Positions 1 to 5,187 of a stretch of 7,661 nt of DNA are shown here, in pieces. The stretch's first letter is position 1. Each line of letters opens with the position of its first letter. This DNA is from Sva-07 sp031430875 (GTDB lineage Bacteria > Actinomycetota > Acidimicrobiia > Acidimicrobiales > Ilumatobacteraceae): contig JANPCI010000306.1 of NCBI GenBank assembly GCA_031430875.1, positions 1-7,661 on the forward strand. The letters are read 5' to 3'. Under the pieces are notes generated by a model. That model made no database searches. It was not told where the DNA came from and saw nothing but the letters and a program-made list of their open reading frames with translations. The position numbers and the translations under genes were made by a program.

Positions 1-1
1 C

Positions 2-205
2 CTGCGCGGATACGGCCTGACCTGCCCGTTGCACGGCGCATCGTTCGACGTGCGCGACGGTTCACATTCCGGCCCGCCGGCCTGGGAGGGCGTCACCACC
101 CACGAGGTCATCGAGACCGATGGCGTCGCCGTGGTCGTCGCGGGCTCCCGCAACCGCGGTGACGACGGTCCGGTTGCCGACGGCAGCCGCATGCAGACCC
201 GCTGA
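2..205 (+). CDS. Rieske [2Fe-2S] ferredoxin, C-terminal part (5' end outside window)
   Basis: The frame is open from the left edge and stops with TGA at 203-205, giving the last 67 residues. Near its beginning is CPLHGASFDVRDG, the second half of a Rieske cluster site (Cys-x2-His, the Cys and His being two of the four cluster ligands). The first Cys-x-His pair must lie upstream of the window. After it comes PPAWEGVTTHEVIETDGVAV, the usual C-terminal beta strands of small Rieske ferredoxins of oxygenase systems (MocE/NirD-like, about 100-120 aa when complete), then a polar tail of about 20 residues. Such ferredoxins pass electrons from a reductase to an oxygenase in the cytoplasm. It could serve the Rieske oxygenase or the P450 further right, but it is separated from them by about 5 kb and no reductase is seen. 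It could instead be the end of a longer Rieske protein; the short C-terminus after the cluster favours a ferredoxin. Confidence 0.8.
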   Translation: MRGYGLTCPLHGASFDVRDGSHSGPPAWEGVTTHEVIETDGVAVVVAGSRNRGDDGPVADGSRMQTR

Positions 206-251
206 CCCGCTTCGTCTGCTGACCGGCGTCGCCTGCTGACCGGCTTCGGTG
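201..251. repeat. Three-copy 17-bp imperfect tandem repeat after the ferredoxin gene
   Basis: Copies lie at 201-217, 218-234 and 235-251 with no gap. The shared core is GCTGACCSGCKTCG. Copies 1 and 2 match at 14 of 17 positions; copies 1-3 and 2-3 match at 13 of 17. The ferredoxin stop TGA (203-205) sits inside copy 1. Because the period is not a multiple of three, the TGA recurs at 220 and 237 and closes all three forward frames. Function unknown; it may simply be a replication-slippage product. Confidence 0.75.
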
Positions 252-274
252 GAGAACGCGGCGAGTCCGATCAC

Positions 275-287
275 TAGCTTTCCCGCC
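275..287 (+). promoter_or_regulatory. Putative leaderless promoter (-10 box TAGCTT) for the phosphotransferase gene
   Basis: TAGCTT at 275-280 fits the actinobacterial -10 consensus TANNNT. It is followed by 7 bases (281-287) and then the ATG at 288, so transcription would be expected to begin at or next to the start codon. No Shine-Dalgarno-like sequence lies at the proper distance before that ATG, which agrees with a leaderless mRNA. No convincing -35 box is visible. This is inferred from position and consensus only. Confidence 0.45.
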
Positions 288-1379
288 ATGACTTCTGCAC
301 TCCCCACCACCACGAGCGAGATCACAGCCGAGTGGATGACCGACGCGCTCCGAGACTCGGGCACGATCGGGCCCGGCACCCACGTTGCGTCGGTCGTGCT
401 CGATGCCGCCGCTGCCGGGGTCGGCTTCATGGGCGAGGTCGGCAAGGTGGGCGTCGTCTACGGCGGTGACGCCACCGACGCTCCCACGAGCATCATCGCC
501 AAGTTCCCGACCGCGTCCCCCGACATCCGGGCCATGATGCATCCGACTCGGATCTACGAACGCGAGCACCGGTTCTACACCGAACTCGCACCGTCGACAC
601 CGCTGCGAACTCCGGCGGTGTACCACATGACCTGTGAGCTGGCGTCGACGCCGGACGCGGAGCGGTACATGTTGCTGTTGGAGGACCTGTCATCGCTGAC
701 CGTTGGCGATCAGGTCGTCGGCGTCACGGTCGAGCAGGCCCGCGCCGCCTTGGCCGGGCTGGCCGGCCATCATGCCGCCTTCTGGAACGGTGCCGGCTTG
801 GACGATGCCGACTTCGTCCCGATCATCAACGGGCCACTCAACCAGGCGGGCGCATCGATCTACGAGGTGTCACTGCCCGGATTCATGGATGCCTTCGGTG
901 ACGCCATCAAGCCCGAACTCCGCAGTTTCGTCGAGGGCTATGCAACGGGTAGGACCCAGATCATCGACGACCTCGCGGCGATGCCGCACACGCTGGTGCA
1001 CTTCGACTTTCGCGCCGACAACCTGTTGTTCGACACCGATGGCTCGGTTGCCGTGATCGACTGGCAGACGATCAGCCAGGGTGGCGGCGCCGCCGACCTC
1101 GGCTACTTCCTGTCGCAGAACCTCAACACCGACGACCGGCGCGCCCACGAGGTCGACCTGTTGCGTGGCTATCACGACGCGCTGGTTGCTCACGGGGTCA
1201 CCGACTACGATTTCGACACGCTGCTGGCCGACTATCGGGTGGGCGTCACGTGTGGCTGGGTCATTCCGGTGCTGGCAGTCGGAAGTCTCGACTTCACGAG
1301 CGAACGGGCAGTCGCGTTGTGGACCGCCGTGGTCGAACGCGCTCAGAACGCACTCATCGACCACGGCTACGGCGCATGA
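288..1379 (+). CDS. Phosphotransferase family protein (APH / CHK kinase-like)
   Basis: A 363-residue protein with the eukaryotic-like-kinase fold of aminoglycoside/choline phosphotransferases, closest in style to the ecdysteroid-kinase-like (CHK) group common in actinobacterial catabolic clusters. A glycine-rich loop region (GVGFMGEVGKVGV, about residues 44-56) precedes the probable ATP-binding Lys72 in IIAKFP. LLLEDL marks the hinge. The Brenner motif HFDFRADN places catalytic Asp240 after His238, with Asn245 as metal ligand. VIDWQ gives Asp258, the DFG-equivalent metal ligand. It should transfer the gamma phosphate of ATP to a hydroxyl of a small molecule in the cytoplasm; the substrate is unknown. 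Start chosen at ATG 288, which has a TANNNT box 7 bases upstream. An in-frame GTG at 249 would add 13 residues and would start within the tandem repeat. The stop overlaps the next gene's ATG (ATGA), so the two are co-transcribed. Antibiotic resistance is unlikely in this context. Confidence 0.85.
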   Translation: MTSALPTTTSEITAEWMTDALRDSGTIGPGTHVASVVLDAAAAGVGFMGEVGKVGVVYGGDATDAPTSIIAKFPTASPDIRAMMHPTRIYEREHRFYTELAPSTPLRTPAVYHMTCELASTPDAERYMLLLEDLSSLTVGDQVVGVTVEQARAALAGLAGHHAAFWNGAGLDDADFVPIINGPLNQAGASIYEVSLPGFMDAFGDAIKPELRSFVEGYATGRTQIIDDLAAMPHTLVHFDFRADNLLFDTDGSVAVIDWQTISQGGGAADLGYFLSQNLNTDDRRAHEVDLLRGYHDALVAHGVTDYDFDTLLADYRVGVTCGWVIPVLAVGSLDFTSERAVALWTAVVERAQNALIDHGYGA

Positions 1380-2206
1380 CCGGCCGCCTCGAAGGCAAGG
1401 TCGCCGTGATCACCGGTGCGGCGAGCGGAATCGGTGCCGGCACGGCGCGTCGGTTCGTGGCCGAGGGAGCGATGGTGATCGTCGCCGACATGCAGATCGA
1501 CGCCGGCCAGGCGTTGGTCGATGAACTCGGTGATCACGCCCGGTTCGCCGTGACCGACGTGACGAAGGAAGCCGACGTCGCGGCGGCCGTCGACCTCGCC
1601 GTCGCCGAGTTCGGACGCCTCGACGTGATGTTCAACAACGCCGGCATCGTCGGTGCCGTCGGTCGCATCTCGGAGATGTCGGCCGAGGCGTGGGACAACA
1701 CGATCGCGATCTTGCTGCGTGGAGTCTTCCTCGGCACCAAGCATGCCGCCCGCGTCATGCGGCCACAGCAGTCGGGGGTCATCATCAACACCTCGAGTAC
1801 GGCAGGCATCCTCGGTGGTCTCGGCCCCCACGCCTACACCGCGGCCAAGCACGGAGTGATCGGCCTGACCAAGTCGGTCGCCAACGAACTGGCGCCCGAC
1901 GGGATCCGCGTGAACGCAATCTCTCCAGGCAACACCGTGACGGCGATGACGGCGGCGGTCACGACCGGCGACGCCAGCAACGTCGAAGGCGCCGCCGAGA
2001 AGATTGCCTCGACATCACCACTCGGCTATGCGGGGTTCCCCGAAGACATTGCGGCGGCTGCCGTGTTCCTTGCCAGCGACGAGGCCCGCTACATCTCAGG
2101 GCACACGCTCGTGGTCGACGCTGGACAGACCACCGCGGGCATCACTCCCAATCGGGTCAACATCGGCTCGAGCCGGCAGTTCCACGAGGCCGGCCGGGTC
2201 ACCTGA
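1376..2206 (+). CDS. Short-chain dehydrogenase/reductase (classical SDR, NAD-type), SDR-1
   Basis: A 276-residue Rossmann-fold oxidoreductase. TGAASGIGAG (residues 13-22) is the TGxxxGxG nucleotide loop. Asp38 at the end of the second strand (VADMQ) predicts NAD(H). NNAG is at 87-90, and the catalytic Ser141, Tyr154 and Lys158 are present in NTSSTAG and YTAAK. The catalytic-tetrad Asn, expected in the motif VNLxGVF, is Leu113 here (AILLRGVFLGTKHAARVM). The same LL form occurs, as I recall, in one branch of SDRs, so this is probably a subfamily trait and not damage. After the cofactor motif VVDAG there is a C-terminal tail of about 20 residues. It most likely interconverts a secondary alcohol and a ketone on a catabolic intermediate. 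The ATG overlaps the kinase stop by four bases with no separate ribosome site, implying translational coupling. An upstream extension in the same frame lies inside the kinase gene and was not used. Confidence 0.9.
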   Translation: MTGRLEGKVAVITGAASGIGAGTARRFVAEGAMVIVADMQIDAGQALVDELGDHARFAVTDVTKEADVAAAVDLAVAEFGRLDVMFNNAGIVGAVGRISEMSAEAWDNTIAILLRGVFLGTKHAARVMRPQQSGVIINTSSTAGILGGLGPHAYTAAKHGVIGLTKSVANELAPDGIRVNAISPGNTVTAMTAAVTTGDASNVEGAAEKIASTSPLGYAGFPEDIAAAAVFLASDEARYISGHTLVVDAGQTTAGITPNRVNIGSSRQFHEAGRVT

Positions 2207-2208
2207 GT

Positions 2209-2733
2209 TCAGCCGAGTAGCCGAATCGGGTCGCTGCCGTCCCAAACATCGGCTGCACCACGCACCATGTCGTAGAACCACGCGAGCTGTTCGGTGCGCT
2301 CGTAGATCTCGATGAGGTGCCCGCGCTCGGCTCGTGCGTCGTGGAAGGCGAAGGGCATGCCTGTCGCAGTCTCGGCATACAACACCTCGTCGAGTCCGGA
2401 TGCGGTCAGCTCGCCGGCAGCAGCCCGGAAGTCCTCGACGAAGAAGGCGACATGGTGGATCCCCGAATTCCCGACGATGCGTTCGCCGCCACCGTCGTGC
2501 TGACAGATCAACTCCACCATCACCGAACCCCACTGGGCGTACGCCGACGAGTGATCGAACGTGCTCGGCGCACCGTTGACGCGCGCGTGGTGGACATCGA
2601 TGTGTTCGATCACGAAGAACGGCCCCACGCCGCGGGCCGACCAGCGTTGCGCCGCCTCGGTCACGTCGTCGACCGCGTAGGCGATCTGTACAGGCCCCCC
2701 GAACACATCGACGACGGTAGCCCGGCCGTTCAT
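2209..2733 (-). CDS. VOC family (glyoxalase-fold) protein
   Basis: A 174-residue protein made of two vicinal-oxygen-chelate modules. Module one opens with VQIAYAVDDVTEAAQRW and GVGPFFV (residues 15-41) and ends with VMVELICQHD (71-80). Module two opens with GIHHVAFFVEDFRAA (91-105) and ends with RGHLIEIYE (137-145). By position the metal ligands would be Gln16, Glu74, His94 (or His93) and Glu142, as in methylmalonyl-CoA epimerase/glyoxalase relatives (Glyoxalase_4 type). The family includes isomerases, epimerases, lyases and extradiol dioxygenases; the reaction here is unknown. This type is often found beside SDR and SnoaL genes in actinobacterial lipid or steroid regions. Start chosen at ATG 2733 because VOC homology begins about 14 residues later; the frame stays open far upstream only as antisense of the neighbour. 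It is transcribed away from SDR-2 and converges on SDR-1 with two bases between stops. Confidence 0.85.
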   Translation of the reverse strand: MNGRATVVDVFGGPVQIAYAVDDVTEAAQRWSARGVGPFFVIEHIDVHHARVNGAPSTFDHSSAYAQWGSVMVELICQHDGGGERIVGNSGIHHVAFFVEDFRAAAGELTASGLDEVLYAETATGMPFAFHDARAERGHLIEIYERTEQLAWFYDMVRGAADVWDGSDPIRLLG

Positions 2734-2759
2734 GTCGTTGTGGGTCGCTTCGTCGACGG

Positions 2760-2792
2760 TCGTGTCGGTATGGTCGCCGCGGGCCGACACGA
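2760..2792. promoter_or_regulatory. Operator-like inverted repeat around a -10 box in the divergent intergenic region
   Basis: TCGTGTCGG at 2760-2768 and its exact reverse complement CCGACACGA at 2784-2792 are separated by 15 bases, with half-site centres 24 bases apart. The loop begins with TATGGT (2769-2774), a match to the TANNNT -10 consensus on the plus strand, which would start transcription near 2781, directly before the right arm. The repeat sits almost centrally: its left arm is 26 bases from the VOC start codon and its right arm 28 bases from the SDR-2 start codon. A repressor bound here would cover the SDR-2 promoter and could also affect the VOC gene. No regulator gene is in the window. 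A 5'-UTR hairpin is an alternative for the minus-strand transcript. Confidence 0.5.
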
Positions 2793-2807
2793 GCCACCGA
2801 CCAACAC

Positions 2808-2816
2808 GAGGGGGAG
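2808..2816 (+). promoter_or_regulatory. Strong Shine-Dalgarno site for SDR-2
   Basis: The purine run GAGGGGGAG ends four bases before the ATG at 2821. It fixes this start against a much longer upstream open frame that runs across the antisense VOC gene. It is the best ribosome site in the window together with the one at 4943. Confidence 0.75.
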
Positions 2817-2820
2817 ACAC

Positions 2821-3600
2821 ATGACTGACACGGTGCTCGATCGATTTGCGCTCGCCGGTGGGCGTGCAGTGGTCACCGGCGCGGGTCGCGGAATCGGTGA
2901 GGGCATCGCGATCGCGCTGGCCGAGGCGGGTTGCGATGTGGTGCTCACTGCCCGACGTGAGAACGAGATCGTGGCCGTCGCCGAGCGCGTCCGTGCACTC
3001 GGCCGGCGGGCGATCGCGATCGCCGGCGACATCACCGACGGCGCGTTCGTCGACGAGTTGGCCGATCGGGCGGTGGCCGAACTCGGTGGACTCTCGCTGT
3101 GGGTCAGCAACGCCGGTGGCGCCGACGATCGCACCCCCCGGTACCTCGCCGACATGCCCGACCGGCAGTGGGACTACCAGCTCGACGTCAACCTGCGAGC
3201 CGTCTTCACCGGTGCCCGCGCCGCGGCACGCGTACTGGATGACGGCGGCTCGATCATCAACATCTCGTCGACCGCTGCGCTCAAGGCGTCGCCGAACAAC
3301 GGTCCGTACGCCGTCGCCAAGGCCGGCGTCGACAGCCTGACCAAGACGCTGTCGATCGAGCTCGCTCCGCGTGCGATCCGCGTGAACGGTGTTGCTCCCG
3401 GTCCGGTACCGACCGAGGTGTTCATGGAGTTCTTCGGGGCGACCGACGCCGACCTCCCGCAACTCGCCAAGAGGTTGGGTGTCCCGCTCGGCCGACTCGG
3501 CACCCCGGAGGATGTCGGCAACGCTGTGGTCTTCCTGGCGTCGCCGGCATCGTCGTGGATCACCGGGCACACCCTCGTCGTCAACGGTGGTAGTCGTTGA
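2821..3600 (+). CDS. Short-chain dehydrogenase/reductase (classical SDR, NADP-type), SDR-2
   Basis: A 259-residue classical SDR of normal length. TGAGRGIGEG (residues 19-28) binds the dinucleotide. The second strand ends in LTARRE with Arg45-Arg46 and no acidic residue, which predicts NADP(H), unlike the other two SDRs here. SNAG (96-99) replaces the usual NNAG. The catalytic tetrad is complete: Asn124 (DVNLRAVF), Ser150 (NISSTAA), Tyr163 and Lys167 (YAVAK). The C-terminus (ITGHTLVVNGGSR) is that of FabG-like enzymes. It should reduce or oxidise a hydroxyl/keto group in the cytoplasm; hydroxysteroid-like or acyl-CoA substrates are possible but unproven. It is the first gene of an operon: its TGA overlaps the next ATG by one base. 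The inverted repeat and -10 box upstream suggest repression by an unseen regulator. Confidence 0.9.
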   Translation: MTDTVLDRFALAGGRAVVTGAGRGIGEGIAIALAEAGCDVVLTARRENEIVAVAERVRALGRRAIAIAGDITDGAFVDELADRAVAELGGLSLWVSNAGGADDRTPRYLADMPDRQWDYQLDVNLRAVFTGARAAARVLDDGGSIINISSTAALKASPNNGPYAVAKAGVDSLTKTLSIELAPRAIRVNGVAPGPVPTEVFMEFFGATDADLPQLAKRLGVPLGRLGTPEDVGNAVVFLASPASSWITGHTLVVNGGSR

Positions 3601-4400
3601 TGCGCGACGAGGTCATCCGGCTCTTCGATCTCAGCGGCCGATTCGCCGTGGTCACCGGTGCGGCGACAGGGATCGGCGAGGGCATCGCTCGACGCTTGGC
3701 CGCGGCTGGAGCGACGGTCGCCGTTGCCGACATCGACATCGCCGGAGCCGAGCGGGTTGCAACCGATATCGGCGGCGTCGCCGTCGAGGTCGATGTGACC
3801 GATCCGGTGGCATGCGCCGACACGTTCGGTTCGATCGGCGAACGGCTCGACATCGTCGTCAACAACGCCGGGTCGTACCGCGACGCCGGGAGCATCCTCG
3901 ACCAGAGCGTCGAGTCGTGGAAGCGGGCGATCGACGTGAACCTCGCGAGCCTCTTCAACTGCTGCAAGCCGTCGGCCGTCAGGATGGTCGAGCAGGGCGA
4001 TGGGGGAGTGATCGTCAACATCGCCTCGGTCGATGGCGTGCTGGCGTGCCTCGGCACCGGCTACGACTCGGCGAAGGCCGGCGCCATCCACTTCTCCAGG
4101 AGCCTTGCGCTCGATCTCGCTCCGCACGGGATCCGGGTCAACGCGGTCAGCCCCGGCGTCGTGCCCGTGCCGACACTTGACCGGATGCACGCCGGTGAGA
4201 TCGATCACTTCTGGCCGAAGAACCCGTCGACCAGCGGGCTGATGGGGCCGATCACGACCAACCGTTCGGCCAACGTGCCACTCGGCCGCAAGGGCACCCC
4301 CGACGACATCGCCAACGCGGTGCTCTTCCTCGTGAGTGACGCATCGAGCTATATCACCGGCCAGAACCTGGTCGTCGACGGAGGATGGACAATCGTATGA
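3600..4400 (+). CDS. Short-chain dehydrogenase/reductase (classical SDR, NAD-type), SDR-3
   Basis: A 266-residue classical SDR. TGAATGIGEG (residues 19-28) is the nucleotide loop and Asp44 (VADID) predicts NAD(H). NNAG lies at 88-91. The catalytic residues Asn114 (DVNLASLF), Ser143 (NIASVDG), Tyr155 and Lys159 (YDSAK) are all present; Ser and Tyr are 12 apart instead of 13 as in the two neighbours. Between VPTLDRM and VPLGRKGTPDD there is a long substrate-lid loop (about residues 199-228) rich in Asn, Thr and Pro, which probably sets substrate specificity. The start at ATG 3600 shares its A with the SDR-2 stop (TGATG), with GGTGG nine bases upstream as a weak ribosome site; a TTG one codon earlier is possible. 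The stop overlaps the SnoaL-like gene start. SDR-3 probably acts in the same pathway as SDR-2. Confidence 0.9.
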   Translation: MRDEVIRLFDLSGRFAVVTGAATGIGEGIARRLAAAGATVAVADIDIAGAERVATDIGGVAVEVDVTDPVACADTFGSIGERLDIVVNNAGSYRDAGSILDQSVESWKRAIDVNLASLFNCCKPSAVRMVEQGDGGVIVNIASVDGVLACLGTGYDSAKAGAIHFSRSLALDLAPHGIRVNAVSPGVVPVPTLDRMHAGEIDHFWPKNPSTSGLMGPITTNRSANVPLGRKGTPDDIANAVLFLVSDASSYITGQNLVVDGGWTIV

Positions 4401-4858
4401 AGAACATCGACGAAGCCGTGCGGACCCTGCTGGATGAACGCGAAATCGTCCAGATCGCCTTGCGGTACTGCCGGGCACTCGACACCAAGGACTGGGCGCT
4501 ACTCGACGACGTGTTCGTGGCCGACGCCACTGCTCAATTGGGGGGCCCGGAGCAGTTCGTCGGCATCGAAGCGATCCGCGGACGAATCCGTACAGCGCTC
4601 GGACTCCTCGACGACAGCCAGCACCTCGTCGGCAATCACGAGGTCGTTCTTGACGGCGGCACGGCGAGTCACCGGTGCTACCTCCAGGCGCAGCACATTC
4701 GCACCGCCGCAATCGGCGGGCCGAACTACATCGTCGCGGGCCGCTACGAAGACCGTCTGGCCCGCACCGCCGCCGGCTGGCGAATCGTGCATCGCACGCT
4801 GGTCGTGATGTGGACCGATGGCAACCTCGCGGTCGCCCGAGGGGATGGAGCCAGTTAA
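4397..4858 (+). CDS. SnoaL-like (NTF2-fold) protein
   Basis: A 153-residue protein with the pattern of SnoaL_4-type NTF2-fold domains. An N-terminal helix pair has EIVQIALRYCRALDTKDWALL (about residues 16-36), with Tyr24 and Asp29 at positions typical of polar pocket residues. FVADA follows, then QHLVGNHEV (His76, His81), and a C-terminal sheet with YIVAGRYEDRL and WRIVHRTLV. Members include dehydratases, isomerases and cyclases of ketosteroid-isomerase or scytalone-dehydratase type, as well as small oxygenase partners. The fold is also that of the beta subunits of Rieske dioxygenases, which matters because a Rieske gene follows. Start chosen at ATG 4397, which overlaps the SDR-3 stop as ATGA; an ATG at 4385 in the same frame would add four residues but has no room for a ribosome site. 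The exact reaction is unknown. It is the last gene of the SDR-2/SDR-3 operon. Confidence 0.85.
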   Translation: MKNIDEAVRTLLDEREIVQIALRYCRALDTKDWALLDDVFVADATAQLGGPEQFVGIEAIRGRIRTALGLLDDSQHLVGNHEVVLDGGTASHRCYLQAQHIRTAAIGGPNYIVAGRYEDRLARTAAGWRIVHRTLVVMWTDGNLAVARGDGAS

Positions 4859-4867
4859 TTGGCCGTT

Positions 4868-4898
4868 TGATCAATTCTGGGACCTTCGGCCCTGATCA
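4868..4898. repeat. Twin TGATCA palindromes flanking a small hairpin
   Basis: TGATCA occurs at 4868-4873 and again at 4893-4898, 25 bases apart. Between them GGG (4879-4881) can pair with CCC (4890-4892) around a TTCG-containing loop, so the whole segment can fold into a bulged hairpin just after the SnoaL stop. A further short inverted repeat, CATCG/CGATG, lies at 4897-4901 and 4910-4914. No T-tract follows, so this is not a classical intrinsic terminator. It could be a weak terminator or processing site, or a regulator site for the next operon. The rest of the 4859-4953 gap shows no clear TANNNT box. Confidence 0.35.
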
Positions 4899-4942
4899 TC
4901 GATCGGCAACGATGTGAGTCTGTCTCCCAACCGATTCGATTC

Positions 4943-4949
4943 AGGGGGA
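4943..4949 (+). promoter_or_regulatory. Strong Shine-Dalgarno site for the 77-residue protein
   Basis: AGGGGGA ends four bases before the ATG at 4954, nearly the same arrangement as before SDR-2. It is the main reason to treat the short frame as a translated gene. Confidence 0.7.
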
Positions 4950-4953
4950 CATC

Positions 4954-5187
4954 ATGCGGCAACGCAAACATGCGCTCAGCGGAGCGCTCTACGACGTGCG
5001 TGACGACGGGAACCTCGATGTGACCTCGCGTGACGGCGTGACCGGCACGTTCACGCCCGACGGCGAGTGGATCGAAGGCGAACTGCGCCACGCCGACCCG
5101 CACCTGTGCGGCTGGCTCGCCGGCCCGCAGTTGCCGCCACGGCTCGCGGTCCTGCCCCGATTCCGTCAGACAGAAGGAGCGTCATGA
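4954..5187 (+). CDS. Small uncharacterised protein coupled to the Rieske oxygenase gene
   Basis: A 77-residue frame that I cannot assign to a named family. Three points support it as a real gene: a strong ribosome site, a stop that overlaps the next gene's start by four bases (ATGA), and a protein-like composition. The N-terminus is basic (MRQRKH). Residues 10-45 alternate turns and strands (GALYDVRDDGNLDV, GTFTPDGEWIEGEL), as in a small beta-hairpin or beta-barrel domain. Then comes a conspicuous block, RHADPHLCGWLAGP (45-58), where His46, His50 and Cys52 could bind metal. The C-terminal 19 residues are Pro/Arg-rich and look disordered. There is no signal peptide or membrane segment, so it should be cytoplasmic. 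Its position at the head of the Rieske-P450 operon suggests an accessory role in making, assembling or regulating the oxygenase, but this is inference. Confidence 0.7.
   Translation: MRQRKHALSGALYDVRDDGNLDVTSRDGVTGTFTPDGEWIEGELRHADPHLCGWLAGPQLPPRLAVLPRFRQTEGAS
5173..5179 (+). promoter_or_regulatory. Shine-Dalgarno site for the Rieske oxygenase inside the small gene
   Basis: GAAGGAG ends four bases before ATG 5184 and lies within the last codons of the small upstream gene. It selects 5184 as the Rieske start against a longer open frame beginning at 5067 that would run through the small gene. Confidence 0.7.

Noticed and set aside
2317..2820. In-frame upstream extension of SDR-2 to a 427-residue protein
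   Set aside because: The extra part is antisense to the VOC gene, has no domain character, and SDR homology plus a strong ribosome site set the start at 2821.
3009..3024. 16-bp perfect palindrome GGCGATCGCGATCGCC inside SDR-2
   Set aside because: It encodes the repetitive Ala-Ile-Ala-Ile-Ala strand before GD; the codon repeat explains it. A similar GCGATCGC arises nearby at 2907-2920 for the same reason.
2734..3570. N-terminal extension of the VOC protein to 453 residues
   Set aside because: The added part is antisense to SDR-2; the VOC modules are complete from ATG 2733.
4385..4396. Alternative ATG for the SnoaL-like protein
   Set aside because: The GGAGG at 4380-4384 abuts this ATG, leaving no spacing; ATG 4397 forms the usual ATGA overlap.
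3174..4874. 566-codon open frame on the minus strand
   Set aside because: It lies fully antisense to SDR-2, SDR-3 and the SnoaL gene, is rich in Arg, Pro and Ser, and shows no domain pattern. Long antisense frames are expected opposite G/C-ending codons.
5067..5183. Earlier start of the Rieske gene, giving 488 residues
   Set aside because: The extra 39 residues are Arg/Pro/Ala-rich and out of frame with the better supported small gene; ATG 5184 has a good ribosome site.
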